Source: Planctomycetota bacterium (GTDB lineage: Bacteria; Planctomycetota; Planctomycetia; Pirellulales; UBA1268). Taken from it: a stretch of DNA of 33,713 bases. Location of the stretch: the NCBI GenBank assembly GCA_016872925.1, contig VGYR01000009.1, positions 1-33,713 on the forward strand, written 5' to 3'. The position numbers and the translations under genes are program-made. The notes beneath the pieces are model-generated. The model was given only the letters and a program-made list of their open reading frames with translations, ran no database searches and was not told the DNA's origin. Shown piece after piece: positions 7,666 through 17,821 of the stretch. The first letter of the stretch is position 1, and every line of letters begins with the position of its first letter.

Positions 7666-10600
7666 TCAGCCGCGCAGGAGCGTGCGCGTCGAGGCTTCCG
7701 CCGCGAGCACCCCCGACGGGGGCCGCGACGGCGGCCACAGCCGCGCCATGAGGGCCACGGCCGCGACGAGGAGCATCGCGCCGCCGGGGAGCGCCGGGCG
7801 CAGCGTCGCGCACCACAGGCCTCCGGCGCACGCCAGGCCCCAGGGCCACGCGGACCGGACGGCCGCGCGACACCACTCCGGCCACCGCAGGACCGCGACG
7901 CCGGCCAGGGCCAGGCCCGCGAGCAGCGCCACGGTGGCGGCGGCCCGCGCGCCGGTCGTCGGATCGACCGCCGGCGCGGCCCGCACGGTCAGGCTGCCGT
8001 CACCGGACGTGGCGACGAACAGCCGAGCCCGCGTCGTGACGGCCGAGTTGAAGCCGCGATCCCACGACGACTCCAGCGTCGGCATCTCTCCGGCACTGCG
8101 GCGGCGGGCGAAGGCCGCGAGCCTGTCGCTCTCGGGACCCGCCACGTTCTCGAGGGCCGCGTCGAATGCCTCCGTCAGCCGCCGCCGCGCCTCGTCACGC
8201 CGCGCCGCCCACTGCGTGCCGTCGAGCGGCACGGCGGGAGCGACGGCGCGGAGCCGCATGCCGTCCGGAGCATCGATCGCCCAGAGCACCTCGCCACCGG
8301 TTGCGGCGTCGATCCGCGGCGGATCGAGCCTCACGGCGTCGCCCCGCTCCAGGCGGCCGCCGACGTCGCCGGCAAACACCACGAGCAGGGTTCGCGGCCA
8401 GCGGATGTCGTGCACCGCCACCTCCCAGGTGTCGCCGGCACCGGGAACGACCCGGGCCTCCCGGCCGTCGACGAGGATGTCGAACGGCCGGATGCCGGCC
8501 GGCATCCGCAGCGTGACCAGCGGCCGACTTGCCGCGATCTCGAACCGGGCCAGCCCCCACGCCCGGCCGCGTCCGTCGAGGGCCACCTGGATCGTGGCGT
8601 CGTCGAGGCGGCGGCCCAGCGGCGTGTCGGGGGCCGACGGCGCAGGGCCCGGCTCACGCACCTCCGCCCGCTCGTCGTTCGGCTCCCGGGCGGTCACCGT
8701 GACCAACGGACCCGCCGCTCCCGCCGACACCTGACGGGCGTCTCCATCGACGCCGGCGGCGGAGGTCACGTCGAGCCGCACGTCCCCGGTCGACCGCCAG
8801 GTCAGCGCCAGCGGTGCGGCCGGGGAGGCGCAGCGGATCAGGGGCATCGCCCCCCCCGGGCCCGGCGGCGCAGGAATGTGCGACGTGAGGCGGAGTTGGA
8901 ATCGTCCCGGCCGCGGCCGCTGCACCATCATGAGCAGCCGATCGGCCGCCGGGCGGGTGGCGACGGCATCCACCGGCCGATCCTCCTCCCCGGCCCGCTC
9001 CCACAGCGAGCACCCGTCGACGATCGCGTCTGCCGGCAGTTCGATCGCAACGGTCGTCAGCGGCCCCGCGAGCGACTCGATCTCCGCCTCGAGTTCAGCA
9101 CCCACCTGGTCGGCGGCGAACTCGAGGTCGAGCCGCTGCGACACCGCGCTGGAGACTGGCCGCCGCCGGACGGCGATCCGGGGCCGGGTGATCGGCCCGG
9201 CCACCGCGCCGGCGGGCAGCCCCTTCGCCTGGTCGCCCACCTCGCTCCTCGGCCCGGCGGTCGCATCGGAGCGCCACGTCACGGCGTCCCTCGAATCGCC
9301 CTCGCGCGGCCTCACCAGCGCGAGGCCGGCGGGAAACTCGGGCACCGCCTCGAACTCCGCGTCTGCCCGCAGCCGCACCGTCCTCGAATCGCCCGCCGTC
9401 CGCTCGAGCCACGCGAACGGCACGTCGAACAGCCCCACCGGACTTGCCAGCGGCATCTCGAAATCGACGTCGATCGCGACGCGGCCCGGCCGCGGCTCGG
9501 GAACCTCGACGAGCCACCGGTCTTCCGACAGTCGGGTCGCCGGCGCTGCGGCCGTGGGTGCCAGGCCGGGAGCGGCCTGCACGACGACCGCGCGGACGAT
9601 CGACCGGCCGCCGTCGAGGTCGAAGCGGGCCCGGAGCCGCGCCCGATCCCGGGACCAGGTCACCTCGTTGAGGCTCACCACCTCACCCGCGTCGCCGGCG
9701 AGCGCGTGCCGCGGGTCGGTGCCGCGCACGAGTCGCGCGGCGCGGGCGTGCGAGACGTCGAAGCCGTCGGGGCCGGCATTCACGGGTGTCCAGGGGCCGT
9801 CGGCTTCGGCGCGATCGCACTGGCAATCACCACCGGACACCACGGTCGCGGCCGCGGCCATCGGCAGCGTCACCCGCCGGGACTCGACCATCCCGCGCCG
9901 CTCGATCGCGGGCACGATCTCGAGCACCACGCGGCGGCGGCCCGGAGTCGACGCCACGAGGCGGGCCTCGACGCCGTCGGCACCGACCGCGACGGCGACG
10001 CCCGCAGGGAGGTCGCGGGGGGGCGACCAGCGTCCGCCGTCCTCCTGCCGCATCACGAGCACTCCCCCCTGATCGGTTTCCACGTCCAGGGAGAGCGACC
10101 AGGGCTCGTCGAACCGCGGGGCCTCCACCCGGCAGGCTCGCACCCCCACCGCCGCGGCGGCCGCCGCGTCATCGCTCGCCAGCATCCGAAACAGCGGCTC
10201 CGGCACGAGCACCGTGCCCGAGCCGCCGTCTTCCGTCACGTAGACGCGATACGGCTCCGGCTCCGCCGCGCGGCCACCGGAGCCGACGAGGCCCGCGGTC
10301 GCGACCAGCAGCGGCGCTGCCCGCCGCACGGGTCGCGCGAGCCCGAGCGCGGCGCCCGCGAGCACGCCCCACCAGGCACCACGGGCCAGCGCGAGCAACG
10401 GGGCATCCAGCCACAGCGCGGCCACGGCCGCGGCGCCGCCGGCCACCGACACGGCGAGCAGCCGCCGCGGCGCGAGCCAGGCCGCCAGCGCTGCGGTCGC
10501 GAGCCCCGCGAGGATCGCCAGCGACGCCAGCAGGTCGCGGCGCACCACGCAGACCCGCCGCCCACGCCCCCACGACGACGCCTCGACACGGCGAAAGCCG

Positions 10601-13467
10601 ACGCGCTCCTGGCGGGGGAGTTCGGCGGCCGACGCGGACGAAAAGCCCGCGTTGAACAGCCGTGTCGTCCAGCCCGGTGAGGGTCCACCGCCCGACTCCG
10701 CGTCCACGACCTCGAGTTCCGCCGGCACCATCACGGCGGCCGTTCGCCCGAGCACCGGCGCGTCGATCGCGAACGGCGCCGGGTCGACCCACCAGAAGCC
10801 GGCGCGGCCACTGGTGGCAGCCACGCCGCGGACGACGACCTCGCAGCGGACGCGATCCTGCGGCACCTCGATCCGCAGCTCGGCGGCCGACGTCGGCCCG
10901 CCGTCGAAGGCGGCCGGCTCGCCCGCCACGACCACCTCCTGCACCCGCACCCCGCGCGGCACGCTCAGGGTCAGCCCCCCGCGGCCACGATTCTCGATGT
11001 CGAACACGGTCTCCAGCTCGGTGCCCCCCGACTCGTGACACCAGGCCGTCGTCCGTTCCATCCACGCCCAGGCCCGCGCCTCTGCGGACGGCACGGGCAC
11101 GATCTCCGCCGCCGGGTCGGCGGCGAGCAGTGGGTCGGGGCCGGCGTAGCGAAACTCGGCCACCACCCCCGCGGCGTCGCGGGCATCGGCCGACTCGGGG
11201 GGCAGTTCCCAGAGCCGGCGATTGAGCACCGCGGGCCGCACGCCCCCCGCACCACGAACCAACAGCGTGCCCCGCTCCTCGGTCGCCCCCTCGACCCAGG
11301 CGAGCGTCGCGGGCACCGCATCGAGGAAGGGCAGCGTCCGGGATGCCCGGAACGTCACCGCTCCTTCCACCGCCGGCCGAAACTCGATCACCCACGACTC
11401 GGCGACCTCCGGCCGCAGCCCGGCGTCGGACGCCGCGTCGAGCCGTCGTGGCACCGCGGTCGTCGCCGTGGGCTCCAGCAGCGTCCATTCCACCGCGTCG
11501 CCCAGGGGCTCCGAAAAGTGGACCACGATCGCGTCGATCGCACCGGCAGCGGAGCGGCAGACGAAGGTCGAGGATTCGGCGAACTGCCCGTCGCGAGCCA
11601 CGACCTGAACCTGCACGTCGGCGTCGAGCGGCGGCCTCCTGCGGACCAGGCGGGCGTCGCGGGCGGCGGACCTGACGCCCCCGCGGATCCGCCCCCGCGA
11701 GCCACCGGGTTCGATCAGCCGCCCCAGCCGACCCTCGGCCGCCAGGATCCCGATCGGGTCGCCGCCGACTTCGATCACCGCCTCCGGACCCACCCGGAAG
11801 TCGACGAGTACCTCGTCGGCCGACTCGCCCGCGAACCGGACCATCTCCATGTCGGAGGTCACGAACCGCTCGCCGAGCGGAACGCCCCGCCGGTGTCCGA
11901 TGATGCGGAGGCCGAGGCCCCGATTCCGCGTCGCGGCCTCGGCGAGGTCGATCCGCAGTTCGGCCGCCTCGGGCCCGCGTTCCACGCGCCACTCGATCCG
12001 CCGCGTCGGATCGGCGACGGCTCCGCGGCCCGCGGCGGGGGATTCGCTGGCGGCCGGCGGCGGTGGGTCCGCCTCCCAGTCGACCGCTTCGACCGCATCG
12101 ATGAACCAGCCGGGGGCGATTCGCGCGGCCAGGCCGAACGTCTCCCCCGCGCGGATCCTGATGTCGCACGCCGCCCGGCCGACCACCGCGCCGGGCGAGA
12201 CGTCCACCGTGGTCACGCGGGCCACGTCGACCTCGGCCGGCCGGTGCATCAGCCGCAGCGCGACCGTGGCGCTGGCCGACTGGGATTCGACATGCAGCAG
12301 CGCGGGCCGGGCGCCATCGTCCGACAGGGAGGGCGGCGCCACGGTGTCGGCCGGGACCGGCACGGGCCACTCGGCGGCATCCGCCGGATCCACGATCCTG
12401 CCGTTCAGAAGGGTCACGTCCTCGATCGCCAGGCTCGGGTCGACGACGACCGTCGTGCCGGCCCCCGCCCAGGCGGTGGCCGCCGCCGCGAGCATCGGCA
12501 GCCGCTGCTCGCGGCCGATCTCGATCGGCGCCGAGGCGAACAGGTCGATCGGCTCCCGGGTGCCGACGACGCACGGCGGAACGGCGATCGTGACCACCTC
12601 CCCGGCGGATCGATCGCGCCGCCGCGACGCTCCCGGGGCGTCGGCTTCCGCGACCGTCAGTCCGGCACCCGCGACCAGCGCGATCGCACCGTCGAGCCAC
12701 GGCTCGTCCGGCACGAGCCGCGCCGCGACGTCGGCCCGGCGGCCGGCGATCGCCGCACGGGTCCAGACCCGAAACCGGGGCTGCCCGGCATCCTCGGGCA
12801 CCACCCGCACCAGCAGCGCGGCGGCGGGGCCGGTCCTGGCGAGCCACGCCTCGCCGGCGCGCTCGAGCGTCACCGCGCCGCCGGCGGGAAGCGTCGCGAC
12901 GACGGGCCGCATCCCGCTCGGCACGGCCAGCCTCACGGTCGATGACAGCGCCGGGACGAGGGCGAGCCGCCGGGCCGACGTGCCCGCGGCATCGGCCGGA
13001 CAGACGAACCGGCACGAGTAGCGGCCGGCGCCGGCGACCCGCAGGGCCACGTCTCCACCGGGCACGCCGAACACCTCGGCGTGCCGCGCGCCGGCGGCGG
13101 TCCGCACGGTCGCCTCGCGGACGTCGAGCCTGCCGAGCGGCACCTGCGTGAGGAGCATCGCTTCCAGCGCGTCGAGTTCGAACTCGAGCCCGCCGGCGAG
13201 CCGCCCCTGGGGGTCGATCGCCGCGTCGTAGCCGGCCAGCGCCACCACCGGCCGCGGCGCCGGCGTCCGATCGGCTCCCAGCCGGAGCACCGCGCGATCG
13301 AAGGCGGCGGCCGACATGGGCACGTGGCGGGTGCCATCGAGGGGCACTTGGTCCATCCGTCCGGCCGGCACGCGGACGCGCGTGAACTCCGCCGGCCCGC
13401 CCGCCGGAGGTGCGGCGCCGGCCGTGGCGGCCACCAGACACGCCAGGAGCCCTGGCCTGAGACTCAT
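7666..13467 (-). CDS. Giant exported membrane-anchored protein with two fused modules, function unknown
   Basis: 1933 aa. It starts with a signal peptide (SLRPGLLACLVAATAGAAPP). Module 1 (about residues 25-965) is beta-rich with a VPLDGTRHVPMSAAAFDRAV start. It ends in a hydrophobic block at about 969-1045 with three likely helices. The last of these (AAPLLVATAGLVGSGGRAAE) looks like an internal signal peptide. Module 2 (about 1047-1838) starts with YRVYVTEDGGSG and a VLVPEPLFRML motif comparable to the start of module 1 and of the neighbouring 1117-aa protein. It ends in another hydrophobic block (about 1839-1925). The start ATG overlaps the stop of the upstream gene (ATGA), so translation is coupled. 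No catalytic motif was recognised. Probably a large periplasmic/envelope protein held by C-terminal helices. The frame is open throughout; a long open frame on the opposite strand is a codon-bias shadow. Confidence 0.85.
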   Translation of the reverse strand: MSLRPGLLACLVAATAGAAPPAGGPAEFTRVRVPAGRMDQVPLDGTRHVPMSAAAFDRAVLRLGADRTPAPRPVVALAGYDAAIDPQGRLAGGLEFELDALEAMLLTQVPLGRLDVREATVRTAAGARHAEVFGVPGGDVALRVAGAGRYSCRFVCPADAAGTSARRLALVPALSSTVRLAVPSGMRPVVATLPAGGAVTLERAGEAWLARTGPAAALLVRVVPEDAGQPRFRVWTRAAIAGRRADVAARLVPDEPWLDGAIALVAGAGLTVAEADAPGASRRRDRSAGEVVTIAVPPCVVGTREPIDLFASAPIEIGREQRLPMLAAAATAWAGAGTTVVVDPSLAIEDVTLLNGRIVDPADAAEWPVPVPADTVAPPSLSDDGARPALLHVESQSASATVALRLMHRPAEVDVARVTTVDVSPGAVVGRAACDIRIRAGETFGLAARIAPGWFIDAVEAVDWEADPPPPAASESPAAGRGAVADPTRRIEWRVERGPEAAELRIDLAEAATRNRGLGLRIIGHRRGVPLGERFVTSDMEMVRFAGESADEVLVDFRVGPEAVIEVGGDPIGILAAEGRLGRLIEPGGSRGRIRGGVRSAARDARLVRRRPPLDADVQVQVVARDGQFAESSTFVCRSAAGAIDAIVVHFSEPLGDAVEWTLLEPTATTAVPRRLDAASDAGLRPEVAESWVIEFRPAVEGAVTFRASRTLPFLDAVPATLAWVEGATEERGTLLVRGAGGVRPAVLNRRLWELPPESADARDAAGVVAEFRYAGPDPLLAADPAAEIVPVPSAEARAWAWMERTTAWCHESGGTELETVFDIENRGRGGLTLSVPRGVRVQEVVVAGEPAAFDGGPTSAAELRIEVPQDRVRCEVVVRGVAATSGRAGFWWVDPAPFAIDAPVLGRTAAVMVPAELEVVDAESGGGPSPGWTTRLFNAGFSSASAAELPRQERVGFRRVEASSWGRGRRVCVVRRDLLASLAILAGLATAALAAWLAPRRLLAVSVAGGAAAVAALWLDAPLLALARGAWWGVLAGAALGLARPVRRAAPLLVATAGLVGSGGRAAEPEPYRVYVTEDGGSGTVLVPEPLFRMLASDDAAAAAAVGVRACRVEAPRFDEPWSLSLDVETDQGGVLVMRQEDGGRWSPPRDLPAGVAVAVGADGVEARLVASTPGRRRVVLEIVPAIERRGMVESRRVTLPMAAAATVVSGGDCQCDRAEADGPWTPVNAGPDGFDVSHARAARLVRGTDPRHALAGDAGEVVSLNEVTWSRDRARLRARFDLDGGRSIVRAVVVQAAPGLAPTAAAPATRLSEDRWLVEVPEPRPGRVAIDVDFEMPLASPVGLFDVPFAWLERTAGDSRTVRLRADAEFEAVPEFPAGLALVRPREGDSRDAVTWRSDATAGPRSEVGDQAKGLPAGAVAGPITRPRIAVRRRPVSSAVSQRLDLEFAADQVGAELEAEIESLAGPLTTVAIELPADAIVDGCSLWERAGEEDRPVDAVATRPAADRLLMMVQRPRPGRFQLRLTSHIPAPPGPGGAMPLIRCASPAAPLALTWRSTGDVRLDVTSAAGVDGDARQVSAGAAGPLVTVTAREPNDERAEVREPGPAPSAPDTPLGRRLDDATIQVALDGRGRAWGLARFEIAASRPLVTLRMPAGIRPFDILVDGREARVVPGAGDTWEVAVHDIRWPRTLLVVFAGDVGGRLERGDAVRLDPPRIDAATGGEVLWAIDAPDGMRLRAVAPAVPLDGTQWAARRDEARRRLTEAFDAALENVAGPESDRLAAFARRRSAGEMPTLESSWDRGFNSAVTTRARLFVATSGDGSLTVRAAPAVDPTTGARAAATVALLAGLALAGVAVLRWPEWCRAAVRSAWPWGLACAGGLWCATLRPALPGGAMLLVAAVALMARLWPPSRPPSGVLAAEASTRTLLRG

Positions 13468-16400
13468 GGCGACCTCGGTCGCGCCACGGACGAGCCGCCG
13501 ACGGCCGCCGGGTCGACGATCAGCGCCGCTCCCCCCCGGGTCCGCGCGAACGAACTGGCGGGCTGCGGCTCGGTGCCGACCATGAGCGACGGGCCACCGC
13601 GGCGCTCCGTGACGCGGCGCAGCGCCCACGCCGCGACTGCCAGGCCGACGCCCGGCACGGCGGCCTGCAGCACCAGCGGCGCGACCGCCGGCACGAGGGC
13701 CGCGAGCAGGCCGGCGGTCGCCGCGGCGAGGATCACGACGGGCAGGCGGCGGAACGCGGGCCGGTAGACCACGGCCAGGCCCAGCCCCAGCGCCGCGCCC
13801 GACGACGCGAGCAGCACGAGCCAGTCGGGAACCAGCCACGCGACGGCGGGTGCCGGCAGGCCGATGCCCGCGAAGGTGCAGCTGCGGCCCGCGAGGGGTG
13901 GATCGATCCGAGGCGGCTCACCGTCGCCGCCCAGCGCCACCGCGTCGATCCACGCCGCGAGTTCGGCGTCTCCGACGGCTGACTCCTGCGTCCAGCCGAT
14001 GGCGGCCGGCCGCCAGCGTTGCTGCGAGGTCCACGTCCGCGGGATGCCGAACACCCGCTCGTCGGACCGGGTGTGGATCGTCCAGTAGAACCGGCGCTCG
14101 ATCACCGGCGGGTCGAACGCGGCAGCGGCGAGCGGCAGCGGTTCCGGCAGTCCGAAGCGGGCGGCGAGGCCAGCCCAGCCGCGATCCCGCGGGCTCACGC
14201 GGCGGATGTCGAGCCGCCAGCGACGCCGCGGATCCGACTCCGGAGTCTCGACGACCACCCGGCCGCCAGGACGCACGGCGCCGGGCACGGGCTCGCCCCC
14301 CAGGAGCACCTCCCGCACGACGCGGGCGTCGGCGGCGTCGGGCTCGTCGGGCAGCGTGCAGGAGATCGGTCCGGTGGCGCCGGAGATCACGTACGTGGCC
14401 ACGTCCTCCCGCTGCCCCGGCAGCAGCCGCGTCCGCAGCCACGCCGCTTCCACCACGAGGCTCCGGGCGACGTCGTCGACGCGCGTGGAGAGGACGAGCG
14501 GGACGATCGGCTGCCGCTCGACCGTGGACCAGACCTGAGCCGCGGAACCTCCCGCCGAGCCGACGTCGCGCCGCCACTCGTCTCCGCGCACGCCGATCGT
14601 GAGCGGCTCGACCGCGGCCACGGTCACGGTCTGACGGCCGAGCGAGGCGTCCAGCGGCATGACGAGGGGCACGTCGAGGACGACGGTCGCCTGGGGGGGC
14701 ACCAGGGGCGCAGGCAGGCGATGACGGACCACGATTTCCCCCGTGCCGAGGAGCGGCTCCGGAAGGATCACGCGGAAGGCCTGCCCGCCGGCGTCCGGAT
14801 CGGCGCCGGAGACGGCCGCCGCATCGAGCAGTTCGTCGCCGCGCCGGACTTCGAATCCGGCATCGACGAGCGCCGCGGGGATCGCCAGATCGACGACCTC
14901 GAGCGGCACGTGCAGCACGTCGAGGCGGATCTCCTGCTCGACGGTGACCTCCGACGAGCCGATCGTCGCCTGGGCCGCCATGTCGGCCTCGACCCGGCGC
15001 GGCAGAAACCGCCTGGCCGCGACGAAGTCTCCCTCCGCCGCGTCGAGCCGGTAGACCAGCGCGTTGCGATCGGCGTCGTCGACCGCCGCGGCGGTCTGCC
15101 GCACCAGGCCGCTGATCGCATCGGCGTCCGGCACCAGTTCGATGTCGCTCCGCGAACTCACCACGACCAGCGCGGGGCCGACCACGTCGGCCCGCGGCGC
15201 CGGCAGCCGCCACGCCACCTGCTCGGCGGCCGGTGGCAACGGACGGCTCGCCCGCAGTTCGATCACGCCGTCACCCGCCAGGGCCTGCACGAAGGGGATG
15301 ATGATGCCGTCACCGCCGGCATCCACCGCGGCGACGTCGACGACGCCGGGCGGCCCCGTCCCGTCGATGCTCCAGGCGGGGTCGAGCGCGACGGTGATGC
15401 CGTTGATCGCTCCCCCCTGCACCGCCACGCGAAAGCGGGCGTCGAGGGTGACCCACGCCCCGCCCACCTCGTAGCGGTACTCGGGCTCGACCACCACGCG
15501 GCTGCGTCGCGGCCGCACCCGCATCGAGACCGCGGCGGGCACGGAGTCGTAGGCGAAGGCGGCCACGAAGCCGGGCCGCCGCGCGGCGGCCGGCGGGTCG
15601 ACGCGGCGCACGTCGGGCGTGTCGTTCCACGACACCTGCCACTCGCCCTCGACCAGCAGGCTCAGTCGGCCCCACTGCCGCCACGGCGGAATCCCGTCGA
15701 CGGTGAAGCCGATCGGCTCGAAGGTGGCCGCTCCCGTGGGATCGACCGGCCGCTCGCACGCCAGCGACACGCTGGCGTTGCCCGACGCATCGACCGGGGC
15801 GGCCACGTCGACGGTGGGCCGGTCGGCGGTGGCTCCCCGCGCGACGATGGCGGCCGGGGGCCGCACCTCGCGGAGCGTCGACCCCGGGGGCAGGGCGATC
15901 CGCAGCGGGCCCGCCTCCCCCGCGAGCTTGGTCAGCGAGATCGTCGCCTCGGTGAGGGCGTTGCGGCCGTCGATCCGCACCGCCGACTCGGTGAACGCCT
16001 CGGTCGCGGCCGCGGTGGCCCGCTCGCGATTCGGGGAGGCGATCATCACCCGCACGTTGCCGGCCAGCCCGGCCAGCGAGGCGCGGGATCCTCCCGCGAT
16101 GGACTCGACCGCGAACTCGGCGGCGGCCGGCTCCGACCGCACGTCCGGTTCGCTCCGCGCACTGGCCACTTCGACCCGCGACGCCACGGCGGGGGGCACC
16201 GCGAGCCTGAACGACTCCCACGACCCGCCGGCCTCGACGGGCAGGCGACCCTCGAGCACCACCACGTGCCGCGCGACGGCATCGGCCTCGGGACGCGCGT
16301 CGAACCAGGCGCGGTAGCCGCCGCCGGCCGCGGTGTCGATCACCATCCTGCCGGGGCCGTCGTGCCGCGGAGGCTGCCCGAGCAAGAGGCCCCGCGACTC

Positions 16401-16817
16401 CAGCGACACCAACGCCCAGCCGGGGCCGGTCTGCGCGATCGTGAACTCGACGGTCGCCGGGCAGGTCACGACCGATTGGCCGCCGGTCGCATCCGCGGGT
16501 GGTCGCAGGCCGCTGGCATCGATCCGCACCACGACCTGCTCGAGCACCGCCGCGGGGGGCTCCAGCGGGCCGGCGATGCCGTCTCGCACCCGGACGAGGT
16601 CCATGAAGTCCCGGTAGGTGAATCCCGGCACCGGCACGAGGCCGCCGCGGTCGCCCTCCATATAGAAGAGTTCGGGCTCGACCTCGCGGACGGTCGGAGC
16701 CGGGGGCGCGGCGGCGGCGCCCGCCGCGACCACGAGCATGAGCAGCGTCGCCGGCGCGCACCTCGAACCCGACCGCCGAGAACGGCTGCTTGGCACGAGC
16801 AAATCACGACTGGACAT
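13464..16817 (-). CDS. Large exported membrane-anchored protein, related to the next gene, function unknown
   Basis: 1117 aa. An Arg-rich N-terminus and hydrophobic helix (APATLLMLVVAAGAAAAPP) form a signal peptide. The mature start ELFYMEGDRGGLVPVPGF resembles the module starts in the downstream 1933-aa protein (acidic/Gly stretch, then VPV, then an aromatic). A long beta-rich region follows, and the end (about residues 985-1060) has three likely membrane helices before a short cytoplasmic or periplasmic tail. No enzyme motif, repeat count or known domain was recognised. GGCGGAG lies six bases before the ATG, supporting the start. Stop and next start overlap as ATGA. The pair probably forms one envelope complex or surface structure; that is inference from shared layout and coupling. 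Confidence 0.85.
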   Translation of the reverse strand: MSSRDLLVPSSRSRRSGSRCAPATLLMLVVAAGAAAAPPAPTVREVEPELFYMEGDRGGLVPVPGFTYRDFMDLVRVRDGIAGPLEPPAAVLEQVVVRIDASGLRPPADATGGQSVVTCPATVEFTIAQTGPGWALVSLESRGLLLGQPPRHDGPGRMVIDTAAGGGYRAWFDARPEADAVARHVVVLEGRLPVEAGGSWESFRLAVPPAVASRVEVASARSEPDVRSEPAAAEFAVESIAGGSRASLAGLAGNVRVMIASPNRERATAAATEAFTESAVRIDGRNALTEATISLTKLAGEAGPLRIALPPGSTLREVRPPAAIVARGATADRPTVDVAAPVDASGNASVSLACERPVDPTGAATFEPIGFTVDGIPPWRQWGRLSLLVEGEWQVSWNDTPDVRRVDPPAAARRPGFVAAFAYDSVPAAVSMRVRPRRSRVVVEPEYRYEVGGAWVTLDARFRVAVQGGAINGITVALDPAWSIDGTGPPGVVDVAAVDAGGDGIIIPFVQALAGDGVIELRASRPLPPAAEQVAWRLPAPRADVVGPALVVVSSRSDIELVPDADAISGLVRQTAAAVDDADRNALVYRLDAAEGDFVAARRFLPRRVEADMAAQATIGSSEVTVEQEIRLDVLHVPLEVVDLAIPAALVDAGFEVRRGDELLDAAAVSGADPDAGGQAFRVILPEPLLGTGEIVVRHRLPAPLVPPQATVVLDVPLVMPLDASLGRQTVTVAAVEPLTIGVRGDEWRRDVGSAGGSAAQVWSTVERQPIVPLVLSTRVDDVARSLVVEAAWLRTRLLPGQREDVATYVISGATGPISCTLPDEPDAADARVVREVLLGGEPVPGAVRPGGRVVVETPESDPRRRWRLDIRRVSPRDRGWAGLAARFGLPEPLPLAAAAFDPPVIERRFYWTIHTRSDERVFGIPRTWTSQQRWRPAAIGWTQESAVGDAELAAWIDAVALGGDGEPPRIDPPLAGRSCTFAGIGLPAPAVAWLVPDWLVLLASSGAALGLGLAVVYRPAFRRLPVVILAAATAGLLAALVPAVAPLVLQAAVPGVGLAVAAWALRRVTERRGGPSLMVGTEPQPASSFARTRGGAALIVDPAAVGGSSVARPRSP

Positions 16818-16901
16818 GGAGACTCCGCCGAGTCGGTCACCTCTGATGAAATCTAGCCCGAAACACGCCGCAGAGCGCGCATCTTCCGCATCCCGTGCGA
16901 C

Positions 16902-16928
16902 CGGCACGATCGGCACGATCGGCACGAT
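16902..16928. repeat. Three tandem 9-bp repeats upstream of the giant-protein operon
   Basis: CGGCACGAT is repeated three times without spacers, about 85-111 bp upstream of the start of the 1117-aa gene, within the 197-bp non-coding stretch 16818-17014. Position fits an operator or a phase-variable spacer in the promoter of that operon, but no promoter hexamers were recognised. Confidence 0.55.
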
Positions 16929-17014
16929 CGTCCGCGGATCGGGGCCCGTTGCGGACGCGAAGGCCGCCCACATTCCCGGCGTCCGGCCCCACGCCCGGGT
17001 CGGAGGCCGACCGG

Positions 17015-17821
17015 TCAGCCCATCGTGGTCCGCAGCGCGGCCAGCAGTTCCGGCGTGCTGGCCACGATGAACCCCGGCCGGTCGAGGTCGAGGGCGTCGC
17101 CGGCGCCGGCGAAGCCTCCGAGCGCGCAGCCCGCCTCGCGGGCGATGAGCGCGCCGGCCGCCACGTCCCAGCAGGCGATCCGCCGCACCCAAAACGCGTG
17201 CAGCCGGCCGCAGGCGAGGTAGGCGAGGTTGAGCGCCGTCGAACCGGTTCGCCGGATCGCCTGCACGTGGGGCAGCACCGCCAGGAAGTCCCTCACCGCC
17301 TGGCAGTCGAGCGTGACGTGCGCCGGAAAGCTCACGGCCGCCACCGCCTGATCGGGATCGGTCACCAGAGGCGGTCCGATCCGCGTGCCGTTGAGAAACG
17401 CGCCGCCGCCGCGGCGGGCCGTGAAGCACTCATCCCGCAAGGGGTCGTAGATCGTCGCCACGACGAGCTCGGCGCCATCCGCCAGCGCCACCGAAACGCA
17501 GTAGGCGGGGAAGCCGTGCACGTAGTTCGTGGTCCCGTCGAGCGGATCGACGATCCAGCGGAGGCCTGATCCCGAGTGGCCCGGCTGGCCCGGAGCCGCA
17601 GCGGGGGATCCGGCGTCGGTCTCCTCGCCCACGAAACCATGCTGCGGGAACGCCCCCAGCACGATCCCGCGGACCTCCCGCTGGGCGGCGTGGTCGGCCT
17701 CGGTCACCAGGTCCCGCGGCCCCTTCGACGTCGCGGTGAATCGACCACGCCAGTCGGCCAGCACGCGGCCCGCCGCCCGGGCGGCGATCTCGCAGATCTC
17801 GAGCGGATCGGTGTCGGGCAT
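17015..17821 (-). CDS. Inositol monophosphatase family protein
   Basis: 268 aa. All metal-binding motifs of the family are present in order: DLVTEAD (about 37-43), GEET (about 65), WIVDPLDGTTNYVHG (about 88-102) and WDVAAGALIAREAG (about 219). These enzymes use Mg2+ to remove phosphate from inositol monophosphate or related small substrates (SuhB in E. coli also has an RNA-related role); family members also act on fructose 1,6-bisphosphate, histidinol phosphate or PAP, so the substrate is open. Upstream of the ATG the sequence TAGACT-CCGGCT-ATG could be a -10 element only six bases from the start, suggesting a leaderless transcript. It is divergent from the 232-aa gene. Confidence 0.92.
   Translation of the reverse strand: MPDTDPLEICEIAARAAGRVLADWRGRFTATSKGPRDLVTEADHAAQREVRGIVLGAFPQHGFVGEETDAGSPAAAPGQPGHSGSGLRWIVDPLDGTTNYVHGFPAYCVSVALADGAELVVATIYDPLRDECFTARRGGGAFLNGTRIGPPLVTDPDQAVAAVSFPAHVTLDCQAVRDFLAVLPHVQAIRRTGSTALNLAYLACGRLHAFWVRRIACWDVAAGALIAREAGCALGGFAGAGDALDLDRPGFIVASTPELLAALRTTMG

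Noticed and set aside
6940-10680. A very long open frame on the plus strand opposite the giant genes
   Set aside because: Its product is Arg/Gly/His/Pro-rich low-complexity sequence without a domain, typical of antisense frames in 70%+ GC genes; the minus-strand frame has signal peptides, membrane helices and normal composition.
13464-17429. Extended N-terminus of the 1117-aa protein up to 17429
   Set aside because: The extension runs antiparallel within the inositol monophosphatase region and is low complexity; the ATG at 16817 has a Shine-Dalgarno site and a signal peptide.
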